Below, piece by piece: positions 1 to 7,924 of a DNA stretch of 50,151 bases. Positions within the stretch are counted from its first letter, which is position 1. Each line of letters opens with the position of its first letter. A program made the position numbers and the translations under genes. The stretch is taken from NCBI GenBank assembly GCA_025201845.1, contig MU604021.1:14583-64733 (forward strand). Direction: 5' to 3'. The DNA is from Martensiomyces pterosporus (lineage: Eukaryota; Kickxellomycota; Kickxellomycetes; Kickxellales; Kickxellaceae). The notes below the pieces were generated by a model, which was given only the letters and a program-made list of their open reading frames with translations, searched no databases and was not told the DNA's origin.

Positions 1-698
1 TTCCCAAGTCTTTCCTCACCAGAGGTCTGATCACTAAGAGGACCGGGCTGATCTGTCGGCATGCTCAGCAGCTGGGAGAAACGTCCTGCTTGCTAGAAAT
101 AAAAGAAACTAAAACACGGCCAAAGACCGCCACTCCAGAGCAAAAGAAAAAAGGGAAAACAGTAAGGAAAAAAAAAAGGGAAAAGATGCCCCCTCTCAAC
201 GGATTTCTTTGCTCATTGTGCCTTATATACGAGCTCCAAGTCCATACTCCCTTTCCCCTCGGCTGGTATTTTGTCATGTCCCCACATGAGCCTGGAGATG
301 CAGTTGCTCAAGATGCCGCTGTGTAGGAATTGGTGGCTTAGCAACTGCGACGTTGGCCTGATTGTCACTATCTCTGGGTCTGACAATGCCAGGTCAGCGA
401 TTTCTCTAAGTATCCGGGGCCACTGGCGAGTCGGGAGTATGGTGGCATCGACCATGACAAAAACGCTACGAAATGAAGTTCTGCGCAGGTGTAGAAGCGA
501 CGAAGGATCTATTGATTGGAGGATACTTCATCGAGTTCACATCAAATCGAAGCAGGGCTATTGGGTACTGAAACCTTTTCTACCCTTGTTGTCTTGTTGA
601 ATGCTGCAGTCTATTGCTGCCAAAAGAAGACCAAGATTTTCAGTACTGAAAGACATGATATCAAAATTCTGATTTTTCGAATTCGGTTGTCTGATCGA
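1..698. other. Stretch without a recognised gene
   Basis: No gene is recognised here. The minus strand has an open frame from about 545 to 213, with its only ATG at 455, giving 80 residues. I see no domain, signal peptide or splice-supported extension, and an equally long plus-strand frame overlaps it. A TATATA run near 223 could serve either strand. Confidence 0.4.
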
Positions 699-771
699 GG
701 CCGCGTGGCCCAATGGATAAGGCGCTTGACTACGGATCAAGCGATTCCAGGTTCGAGTCCTGGCGTGGTCG
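699..771 (+). tRNA. tRNA-Arg (anticodon ACG)
   Basis: A 73-nt cloverleaf folds completely. The seven-pair acceptor GGCCGCG pairs with CGTGGTC at 764-770 through two G-U pairs, and the discriminator is G. The anticodon arm CTTGA/TCAAG encloses loop CTACGGA, so the anticodon is ACG (arginine). The T arm CCAGG/CCTGG carries the usual TTCGAGT loop. There is no intron and CCA is not encoded. Confidence 0.95.
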
Positions 772-956
772 ATCTTTTGCTTCGTCGGAAGATGGTGCAT
801 CGCTTTTATTTGGGGTTTCTTTTGCTGGCGACTGATAGTAGTTATCTCAAAAGGGTCTGCTTGTCCAAGTCTCCCCATGTATCCTCGTAAAACCCTTCGG
901 ATTCTACAAAAACAAAAAGGTACACTTTTTGCCGTTAGGCACCGATGCAATACGTG

Positions 957-1767
957 TTAAGCTATGTTCCTCGTGTTCGAGTTGTACCTACCCTCTTCAG
1001 GAAGCGGCATGGCCTGAGCTGGGTCAATCTCGATATCGTCCGTAGGAAGTGTGTCAAACCAGCTTGGATCTGCCGAGTAGAGCAGCGCTGGTGTGGTCAT
1101 TAAAGCAAAGCTGTAGTTTCCGTCCTACACCAAGCGATTCATCCCATGTGCACGTTTAGTAACCAGTTGAGTGCAGTATTCAGTTGTTGCATATAGCATA
1201 GCACTCGCTTGCTTACCCTTAGCGACATTTTACCAAAGCAGGAGCTGTCTACGTTTGGCTGTACACATGGTATGCGAGATATTCGCTTATTAGGTTTCTG
1301 CAGCAAATTCATTTAGTATGGGCATTTGAACATGCAAGGAAATCGACTGTGGAGTTTGCGCGACTTGGGCAGCGCTCGATGGGGTAGGTTGCCGCTTTCC
1401 CTTGATGGTGTTGGCAGGTTTGATATTGCTGTTCTGAGCCTTTTGTTTAGATGACAGTGCTTGTTGCAGTATCTGCTTTCTGGAGAAGCAGCAGCGTCGA
1501 GAAACCTATTTTGGCCGTGTTTTCCTGTTCTTCAGGTGTGGATGCCGCTGATTGGTCTATGGCCCTTTGCTATCCATGAGGACAATTGCCCCACGTGCAG
1601 GCAGTTGGCCTCTTAGGCGCAGGCTTTGGTGCCATCTAGAGTATCTGGCCGCAGCGAGCCAGTATATCCTCCACCCGCTTTTCTGGACCCCTCAGCAAGT
1701 GTTGGAAAGTGTTATCGTTTAGCGACCCGAGACGGTTTTTAGTCGGTGCATACAGCAGCTCGAAGCC
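957..1767 (-). pseudogene. Unrecognised multi-exon gene or pseudogene
   Basis: No single long frame exists, but several protein-like segments line up on the minus strand. The last one (1124 to 960, stop at 957) encodes 55 residues, including PSWFDTLPTDDIEIDP and PLPEEGRYN. It joins in phase, through a 92-nt GTAAGC...GTGTAG intron (1125-1216) holding a TTACTAAAC branch-like site, to a second exon (1217-1297). That exon follows a TACTAA branch-like site and a TGCAG acceptor. A Q/S-rich third segment starts at 1365. Further upstream, a segment beginning GFELLYAPTKNRLGSL (from 1767) is followed by LLRGPEKRVEDILARC but is then broken by two in-frame TAG codons. Either further introns remove these stops or the 5' half is dead. 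I do not recognise the family. Its 5' flank meets the divergent reductase promoter. Confidence 0.4.
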
Positions 1768-2049
1768 CTGTTTTCATGCTTTGAGGCTGGAATTGCATAA
1801 TTTGAAATGCCAGTCCACCGTAAAGTGGTGGAAAGAAGTGGCCAAAGGGAGCGGACTTTTTACACGCCTATGATGGCGGTTTAGAAATGGCGCAAAATAG
1901 TGCAGCGCTGACAAATAGGGAGCAATGTAGTCTGACAAACAATGAGCAACTTTTGCGCAATACATGGCAAACTTAATAATCAAAAGAACGCCTTTCGTGT
2001 GCAAGACATATAGGCATGTAAAAGCGCATTCACTCCACAAACAAAATGG

Positions 2050-2057
2050 TATAAAAA
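2050..2057 (+). promoter_or_regulatory. TATA box of the NmrA-like gene
   Basis: TATAAAAA lies 112 nt before the reductase ATG. The spacing fits a transcription start near 2080 and an AC-rich leader of about 85 nt. Confidence 0.6.
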
Positions 2058-2101
2058 GACACGCCTGGGCATCAAGCAACACATTATTCCTCACTCAACA
2101 C

Positions 2102-2125
2102 ATGGCAAACTGTCAATTCTACTAG
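2102..2125 (+). CDS. Short upstream ORF in the reductase leader
   Basis: ATG GCA AAC ... TAG encodes seven residues (MANCQFY) and ends 43 nt before the main ATG. If transcription starts 25-30 nt after the TATA box, this uORF lies in the mRNA leader and its ATG, preceded by CAAC, would be met first. It could tune translation of the reductase. No conservation data are available, so it may be incidental. Confidence 0.35.
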   Translation: MANCQFY

Positions 2126-2168
2126 CTACAAATACAAATATACTTCCTAACCAAACCCAGCAATAGCA

Positions 2169-3092
2169 ATGTCTTATACTCTCCCCACACCCACTTTCAA
2201 GAACGTCGTGCTCATCGGTGCCACCGGTGACCTCGGTGCCCTCTTCATCAATGCGTTCAAGCGTGCTGGTTCCGAGTTCAATGTGACCATCTTTACTCGC
2301 AAGGAGAGCGAGACCAAGGCTATTGAACTAGTCAAGGGCCACACGCAGTTCTCTGTCCGTGCCGTCGACTACAACAACGAATCTGATCTTGTGAACGCAC
2401 TTCAGGGCCAGGAGGTGGTTTTGAACATCACTGGCTTCCCTGGACTTCACCTCCAGCACACTATCATTGCTGCTGCTGAAAAGGCAGGCGTCAAGTGGTA
2501 CCTTCCATCAGAGCTCGGATCTGATCTTTCGAAGCCCGAGAACCGCAACTATGCATTCTTTGCAACCAAGCTTGGCGTCAGGGATTCTCTGGAGAAGTCC
2601 AGCCTTGCCCACACGTACATCGTCACTGGCGGATTTGCTGACCAGTTCATCACTCCTTTCCACGACTGGGATACTGAGAAGCACACGATCATTGTCCCTG
2701 GCGATGGAAACACCAAGATTTCGTTCACACTTCGCAAGGATGTCGCCAGCTATGCTCTTGCTGTTCTGAGACGCTACGATCAGTTCAAGAACACCACTGT
2801 GCGTCTGGCTACGTACACCCTCTCCTACAACGACTGGGTCAGCGCGGTTGAAAATGCCACCGGGACTAAATATGCAGTCACCAATGTGCCTGTTGAGGTC
2901 TTGAAGGAGCGTGTTGCAGCAAACGTTGACAATACCTTCAGCCTGCAGTGGGTTGCTGACCAGCTTCACATTTCTTTCGCCGAAGGCGATGTCCGCGTTG
3001 ATTGGGGCACCCACCAACTCGACAACGACAGGTTCGCTGAGGTCTCCCCCACTCCGCTTGAGGACTACCTCGCGGACCTGTTCAGGAACTAG
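2169..3092 (+). CDS. NmrA-like NAD(P)-binding oxidoreductase
   Basis: This 307-residue protein is encoded without introns. It begins with a Rossmann fold: after a short tail comes VVLIGATGDLGALF (about residues 14-27), the GxxGxxG dinucleotide-binding loop of the NmrA/isoflavone-reductase branch of the atypical short-chain dehydrogenases. A basic segment, TRKESETK, follows the second strand, as in NADP-preferring members. The middle region, with GVKWYLPSELGSDLSK, resembles the substrate region of phenylcoumaran/isoflavone reductase-like enzymes. The length is typical. Members either reduce small aromatic metabolites or act as redox sensors, and the sequence does not say which. A TATA box and short uORF precede it. 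tRNA-Asn lies 106 bp after the stop. Confidence 0.85.
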   Translation: MSYTLPTPTFKNVVLIGATGDLGALFINAFKRAGSEFNVTIFTRKESETKAIELVKGHTQFSVRAVDYNNESDLVNALQGQEVVLNITGFPGLHLQHTIIAAAEKAGVKWYLPSELGSDLSKPENRNYAFFATKLGVRDSLEKSSLAHTYIVTGGFADQFITPFHDWDTEKHTIIVPGDGNTKISFTLRKDVASYALAVLRRYDQFKNTTVRLATYTLSYNDWVSAVENATGTKYAVTNVPVEVLKERVAANVDNTFSLQWVADQLHISFAEGDVRVDWGTHQLDNDRFAEVSPTPLEDYLADLFRN

Positions 3093-3198
3093 CTTTTCAG
3101 CGTTTCGTCCCCTTACGACATTTTGTCCATGCAATTGGTGTTCCAATTGATTGACCATTATAGTATTCTCTTCGCCGCCAGAACCTTGATGTCAAATT

Positions 3199-3272
3199 GC
3201 TTTCGTGGCGCAACTGGTTAGCGCGTCTGACTGTTAATCAGGAGGTTGTTAGTTCGAGCCTAACCGAGAGCG
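3199..3272 (+). tRNA. tRNA-Asn (anticodon GTT)
   Basis: A 74-nt cloverleaf: acceptor GCTTTCG pairs with CGAGAGC at 3265-3271, discriminator G. Anticodon stem TCTGA/TCAGG holds loop CTGTTAA, giving anticodon GTT (asparagine). T arm GTTAG/CTAAC carries loop TTCGAGC. It sits between the convergent reductase and ARB1 genes. No intron. Confidence 0.95.
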
Positions 3273-3413
3273 ATTTTATTTTGGCGAATTGCAGGAATTT
3301 TTTTCCTGCTCAACGCCAGCGCGGCACAGGAGACGGGTGCAGAATGTGCATATATGTATGTGTGGTATTCAAATAGGGAGTAAGGAGGCAGCAAAGGTGG
3401 TGCATATGAAATC

Positions 3414-5246
3414 TTAGGCCTTGACGGTGATCTGTTTCCGCAGTGACTCCTTGTACTTTTCGATGGAGCCAGTGAACTTTGTGATCTCCTTGTTCTCGCA
3501 CAGCCACAGCTCCTTGGCGACCTGGCTGATCAGACGGAAGTCGTGGGAGACAAGGACGACACCACCGGTGAAGTTGTTGATGGCATCGGCCAGGCCATCG
3601 ATGGCCTCGGGAGCAAGACCGTTGGTAGGCTCATCAAAGAGAATGATTCCGGGGGCCTCCTGGGCGATCTCGGCAAACACAAGGCGGCTCTTGAGGCCAT
3701 CGGACAAAGTGCGGATGGGGTTGGTCTGGTGGCCCCCGGAAAGACCAAAGCGACCGAGCTGCTGGCGCCAGAAATCGGTGTCCTGGCTGGCCTTGGGGAA
3801 CTTGTCGCGCATGTAGTCGATGGGCGACTTGTCTCCGTCGAGCTGGTCGTTCGAGTGCTGGCTGTACTTGGCCAGCTTGAGCTGAGTGTGGCGCTGCACA
3901 CGGCCCTCGGTGGCGTCCAGCTCGCCCGTCATGAGCTTGAGCAAAGTACTCTTTCCGGTTCCGTTAGGGCCGATAAGGGCGACGCGGGAATCCATATCAA
4001 CAGCAGCGTCGACCTCCCAGTAGAGGGCGTTGTCGAGGTTGCCGTCATAGCTAAAGCTGACGTTGTCAAAGCTCAGAACAGGGGGAGGCAGGCGCGGGGT
4101 ATCGGGGAAGCGGAACTTGTACTTGCGGTCGGGCTCAACCTTCTCGATGAGACCAGCAGCCTCCATCTTGTCGATGATCTTCTGCTTCGACTTGGCTTGG
4201 CGCACCAGGTTGGAGTAGGTACCAGCCGATGCGATGAACTTTTTGATGTGCTCAATCTCAGCCTGCTGCTTCTCGTAGGCCTTCATCTGGTTGACCTCGT
4301 TTTCGGCCTTTGTGCGCACAAAGGTATCGTAGTTGCCACCATAGTACACAAGCCGCCGCTTGGGAGTGATGTGAATGATGTTGGTGCACACGGTGTTGAG
4401 GAAGTCCTGCGAGTGCGAGACGATCAGCAGAATGCGGTTGTAGTGCTTCAGATACTCCTCCAAGTACACCACAGACTGCAAGTCAAGATGGTTGGTAGGG
4501 TCGTCCATCAGCAGAACAGTGGGCTTCTTGAACAGGCACTTGGCCAGGGCAACACGCATACGCCAGCCACCAGAAAGGCTCTTGGTGGGCATGAGCATGC
4601 GCTCCTTGTCGAAACCGAGACCGTGGAGCAGCTCAGCAGCACGGGGCTCGAATGTGGCAGCGTCCATCTGGTCGATGCGCTCGTAGATATCGTCGACAAG
4701 AGGGTTGTCCGCGCCATCCTCGGACGTCAGGAGCTCCTCAAGCTCGCGCTCCAGGCGGATAAGCTCATCCCTCGCAGTCTTTACAACATAATCGACCGAC
4801 GAGAGCTCGGTGGGCTCGGCCTCCTCGCTGAGCAAGTAGGTGTCCATGTGAGGAGGCAGCTCGATATCACCCTCGGCGATAGAGCGCAGGAAGGTGGATT
4901 TTCCACTGCCGTTGTCGCCCAAGAGGCCGTAGCGGTTGCCAAAGTTGAGCTCAACGGATGCGTTCTCGATAAGCATACGCCCGTGGAACGACAGAGTGTA
5001 AGAGTCGATTTGGATATCGCGGCCCAGCGGCGAAGAAGTAAGAACACCGGTTGCCGAGCGGTCGACGGCAAGCTTGAGGTCGCTCATCGACTTGGCAAGG
5101 GCCTTTGCGCCAGTGTCGGCAGCGGTAGCCTCGTTCTTAGTAGCGGGGGCAGCAGCATCAGCGGGGGCATCCGAGGCACCGGTAGTGGCAGCCTTCTTAG
5201 CAGCCTTTGCAGCCAAACGCTTTTGCTTTGAAGCGGAGACAGCCAT
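3414..5246 (-). CDS. ARB1: ABC-F ATPase, ARB1/ABCF2-like
   Basis: A 610-residue soluble twin-ATPase without membrane segments, of the ABC-F group. Its best family match by motifs and linker is yeast Arb1/human ABCF2, a shuttling factor in 40S and 60S ribosome biogenesis. An Ala/Lys-rich tail (1-60) precedes NBD1, with Walker A GDNGSGKST (110-118), signature LSGGW (about 224) and VSHSQDFLN switch. A charged linker with KSKQKIIDKMEAAGL follows, then NBD2, with Walker A GPNGTGKST (about 430), signature LSDGLKSRLVF and VSHDFR. Two motifs are unusual. In NBD1 the Walker B reads LLMDDPTNHLD, with Asp249 at the position of the catalytic Glu. In NBD2, DEPTNGLA replaces the usual DEPTNHLD. The gene is intronless and convergent with the reductase. 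The start is the first ATG, at the conserved-looking basic tail. Confidence 0.93.
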   Translation of the reverse strand: MAVSASKQKRLAAKAAKKAATTGASDAPADAAAPATKNEATAADTGAKALAKSMSDLKLAVDRSATGVLTSSPLGRDIQIDSYTLSFHGRMLIENASVELNFGNRYGLLGDNGSGKSTFLRSIAEGDIELPPHMDTYLLSEEAEPTELSSVDYVVKTARDELIRLERELEELLTSEDGADNPLVDDIYERIDQMDAATFEPRAAELLHGLGFDKERMLMPTKSLSGGWRMRVALAKCLFKKPTVLLMDDPTNHLDLQSVVYLEEYLKHYNRILLIVSHSQDFLNTVCTNIIHITPKRRLVYYGGNYDTFVRTKAENEVNQMKAYEKQQAEIEHIKKFIASAGTYSNLVRQAKSKQKIIDKMEAAGLIEKVEPDRKYKFRFPDTPRLPPPVLSFDNVSFSYDGNLDNALYWEVDAAVDMDSRVALIGPNGTGKSTLLKLMTGELDATEGRVQRHTQLKLAKYSQHSNDQLDGDKSPIDYMRDKFPKASQDTDFWRQQLGRFGLSGGHQTNPIRTLSDGLKSRLVFAEIAQEAPGIILFDEPTNGLAPEAIDGLADAINNFTGGVVLVSHDFRLISQVAKELWLCENKEITKFTGSIEKYKESLRKQITVKA

Positions 5247-5768
5247 ATTCTATACGTCTATATAATGTAAAGGAAGGGGGAGAGAGAACTGTATGAGCGA
5301 TATACAGGAAAGAAGAGAAATAAAGAGGAATTAGGATGGGAAATGCCTTTTGTTAATTCTTGGAGACAACTGAAAATTTTTTATTGTCAAGGATCAGCTC
5401 GCCCGAGATTTTTTTTTTTGTTGGGGGTGTCAAAGGAAGCCCGGATGCTCGCTTGCTCTCCATTGGACAAGTGCTTGCAGCTCACCCCCCTCCCCACAAG
5501 CGCCGGAGGGACATCATGTGCTGCTGTTGCTAGACATCTGTCCCCTTCTCTGAGCCAGACAGGCGGAGCCACCAGCAGTTATAAACGTGCACGTTGTGCT
5601 TTTCTTAACAACGGGTGCAGTGCACATGTGAGGCGCTAGGAGCTGCGGCAGCTGACAAACTGGGGGGTGTGAGCGTGCGTGAAATGAATTGGGCGGAAGG
5701 TTCGGTAGAAAAGGCTCATGAATTAAACAGAGTAAAGCCGCCACGATAGACCAACACATCTAACAATG
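5247..5768. other. Intergenic stretch 5' of ARB1
   Basis: No gene is seen. It holds the ARB1 upstream region, with TATATA-like sequence just before the ATG on the minus strand. A plus-strand TTATAAAC near 5579 is followed only by frames of about 20 codons. Confidence 0.4.
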
Positions 5769-6162
5769 TTATACGGCGTTGTACCGTGTGATGTCGAAAT
5801 CAGCGCCATTGCGGATCACCGCAACGTTTGAAGATTCCAAATCCCACATCTCTTGTGAGTTGACATGAGGGCAACCCGCAGCCACGCTGGTCAAATCAAT
5901 ACTCACCTTGAAAAGCTTGCTTCAAGCGTACAGGTTTAGAGACATGTGGCTTGTGCAGAACTCGGGGGTACCTTCCACGCTGGGTGTGCGTTTTTGACAA
6001 CAGCCGTCCCGATCGCTTTACACTGCTAGGAATGAGCGTCGCCAATCCATGATATCCTTGAGCAAAATATACTGGAAATAAGCAAGGGGCAACAGGCAAT
6101 GAGCAGGGGAGAGTGGAGCGACGCAGGATCTGGTGGTATAAATGCGGCTGCACTCGACACAA
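5769..6162 (-). CDS. Possible two-exon gene, 5' end unresolved
   Basis: A terminal exon (5851 to 5769) encodes a 27-codon tail that includes EMWDLESSNVAVIRNG and ends in ITRYNAV-stop. It joins in phase to an upstream frame ending KPVRLKQAFQ through a 55-nt intron (5852-5906) with GTGAGT donor and CACAAG acceptor. Without splicing, the upstream frame stops after three more codons. The upstream frame stays open to 6162 but has no ATG, so the start must lie in another exon or the gene is a remnant. A TTTCCAG acceptor at 6072 could mark the exon edge. I do not recognise the protein. The 5' side overlaps the divergent promoter of the zinc-finger microprotein. Confidence 0.33.
6137..6142 (+). promoter_or_regulatory. 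TATA box of the C2H2 microprotein gene
   Basis: TATAAA lies 128 nt before the ATG at 6265. It is followed by a C/A-rich leader like those of other highly expressed genes in this window. Confidence 0.5.
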
Positions 6163-6264
6163 GGCGGGGAGCTCCGTACCAATTCAAGCACCCATTCGCA
6201 TCTACAACACACAAACACACCCCTGCATCACAAATAAACAGTAACAGCAACTCCAAGCGCAAAA

Positions 6265-6399
6265 ATGAACCACACCAACCTTGCCTATCGTCTCCAGAAC
6301 ATCAGCTGCACGATGTGCGATGCAGTTTTCTCCAACCAGGTTGATGCGAGCAGACATGTCCAAGAAGTGCACTTCTACCCACCCGTGGAGGAGCTGTAG
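6265..6399 (+). CDS. Single C2H2 zinc-finger microprotein (44 aa)
   Basis: The 45-codon frame encodes one complete classical zinc finger and little else. Residues 15-36 read C-x2-C-x12-H-x4-H, with CTMC as the zinc knuckle, Phe22 at the hydrophobic-core position, and RHVQEVH as the helix end. A 14-residue N-terminus and an acidic VEEL tail flank it. The ATG is in strong context (AAAAATGAA), and a TATA box lies at a suitable distance with an unbroken C/A-rich leader. I infer a nucleic-acid- or protein-binding peptide; one finger alone rarely gives specific DNA binding. Alternatives are the first exon of a longer gene or a remnant of a larger zinc-finger protein. It ends 21 nt before tRNA-Ser on the other strand. 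Confidence 0.55.
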   Translation: MNHTNLAYRLQNISCTMCDAVFSNQVDASRHVQEVHFYPPVEEL

Positions 6400-6419
6400 A
6401 CGAGATGCAAAAAGGAAAT

Positions 6420-6501
6420 CGTCAGCGACAGGATTTGAACCTGTGCGGTCAGAGACCAAGTGATTTCTAGTCACTCCCCTTAACCACTCGGGCACACTGA
6501 C
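6420..6501 (-). tRNA. tRNA-Ser (anticodon AGA)
   Basis: An 82-nt class II tRNA. Acceptor GTCAGTG pairs with CGCTGAC and the discriminator is G. Anticodon stem GTGA/TCAC encloses loop CTAGAAA, so the anticodon is AGA (serine). A long variable arm (TGGTCTCTGACCG) follows, then a T arm with GGTTCAAATCC. No intron is present. Confidence 0.95.
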
Positions 6502-6760
6502 AAGCCTGTCCCGATCTCGGGATGCTCTTCTCTTCCGAAAATCAGATTTTTAATTTTATTAAGATAGTACATTTGCCTTCTGCCAGCTACTTCTCAGACT
6601 ACTGCTCCAGAATCGAAGCATCTGTCTATAGCAGCGATTTTCTGAATACATATACTTTATGCTGGATACCATGTCTATCTGCATTTGGTCCCTATCAAGC
6701 TGAATTATGACCGGAAATAAGCGAGCAGTTATGTTAGAGAGCAGCCTTGGAATTACATTA

Positions 6761-7126
6761 TATCATGCCGTAATCGATATCCCTCCAAAGTTGGAGGTTT
6801 TGTTGCCGAGAATGATTTTGTCTATCGTGTACTGCTCCAACCACCACTAATGTTGTGATGTGCATTGTGTTGCCAGAATGATGTCACCAATGTTTCCACT
6901 CGTAGCGTAGGACACTGAGAATTGCGTTGACTGATGGTGCATATGCCTGCTACGCAGAGAGTTAGTATAAAAGCCTCTGTATAGCTTGGTCCTCAGAAGA
7001 AGCAACAATCACCCACTTTGAGTAGTTTTCTGCATCGCCAATCACATCTATACAACCTCTACAACCCTTACAATCCCACCCTATAATCAAGATACTGTAC
7101 CAGCAGAACTACATGCAGCAGAACAG
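6761..7126 (+). repeat. LTR-like repeat, P-type copy 1
   Basis: This copy begins TATCATGCCGTAATCG and aligns along most of its length with the copy at 10551-10911, sharing the start, an internal CAACCACC block, a TATAAAA box (6966-6972), and a downstream AGAAGAAGCAAC/TTTTGAGTAG leader. It leads straight into a gag-type frame. I infer a 5' LTR with promoter. The 5' end is 260 bp from the 5' end of tRNA-Ser. Confidence 0.7.
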
Positions 7127-7680
7127 ATGGCGCCCAAGGTGGGAGGTATTGAGGGGCTTTCGATGTGGCCAGCCATGCCACCGTCCAAGTTCGACGGGGA
7201 AGGCGTCCTGTCCTTCTTATTGACGTTCGAGAGGCATGTCGACTATCTCTGTGTCCAAGGAAAGAGCCGGTGCGACATGGCTTCCAAATACATGTCGAGG
7301 GGTTATGCAGCTGTTTTTAGTGAGTACCCAAAGGTTGACAAGGGTGACTGGAGTAAAGCCAAAGAGCTATTCCTGGAGTTTCTCGATTACAAAGTCGAGA
7401 GAGACACTGGAGTAGATTGCGGAGGAACACCTTGCAAAGCCGTTTGATGCCGAGGACAATCTATTCAAGCGGGTCTCTTTAGTCAGGAGACCCATCGATA
7501 GAGTCTACGACTGGAGTGAAACAGAAAAGATCAGAAGGCTGAATCGATTCATTCCGCAAGCCTAGGCTAAAGAGGTTCTACATGGCTATCCCAAGCTCAG
7601 GTACTTTAACAAAGTCCTGGAAAGGGCTAAAGTAGCGGCTATGATAAGAGGAAAGTATATTGGAATCAGGAGCGTAAGCT
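7127..7680 (+). pseudogene. Decayed gag-type retrotransposon ORF
   Basis: The first 94 codons clearly match the start of the minus-strand gag gene at 9358: both share the sequence VGG, WPxMPPxKF, LSFLxTFERHxDYLxVQG and MASKYM. After about 7410 the frame shifts. The continuation (IAEEHLAKPFD, then DWSETEKIRRLNRFIPQA) is readable in another frame until a TAG at 7563, and a further segment reaches about 7680. The copy is therefore truncated by one frameshift and one nonsense codon. It lacks the zinc-knuckle-like and protease parts. It lies tail to tail with the neighbouring gag gene, ending about 65 bp from that gene's extended 3' end. Confidence 0.75.
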
Positions 7681-7744
7681 GAGGATTCAAACGAGGCCGC
7701 GCCCTTGGGTGGTTTAAATATTCGTGAGAGTTCTGCTCTTGAAA

Positions 7745-7924
7745 CTACTCTTCCTCGGCTGGTGTGAGCCAGCCATTGATCACATTCAACTCCGCGAGAC
7801 GCTTGTCCGTGAGACGTGGCTTGCGAGGTCCCATTTCGACCGTGGGCGGAGCTACGACAACTAGCTGTTTGTCATCTGACACCGTTGTTGCTACTGGATG
7901 GGCCTTCTTAGCCCTTGACTTGTA
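7745..7924 (-). other. In-frame extension beyond the gag-protease TGA
   Basis: After the TGA at 7925-7927 the same frame stays open for 59 more codons to a TAG at 7745-7747. The extension includes a basic motif, MGPRKPRLTDKRLAEL, and NGWLTPAEEE. The composition is protein-like, so the TGA is either a recent nonsense change or a readthrough stop. The following base is T, which does not match the strong CTA readthrough context. Confidence 0.45.

Noticed and set aside
3543..5231. 562-codon plus-strand open frame opposite ARB1
   Set aside because: It is the exact antisense of a well-supported ABC-F gene. Its Val/Leu/Gly-rich composition reflects the codon bias of the real strand, and it has no domain of its own.
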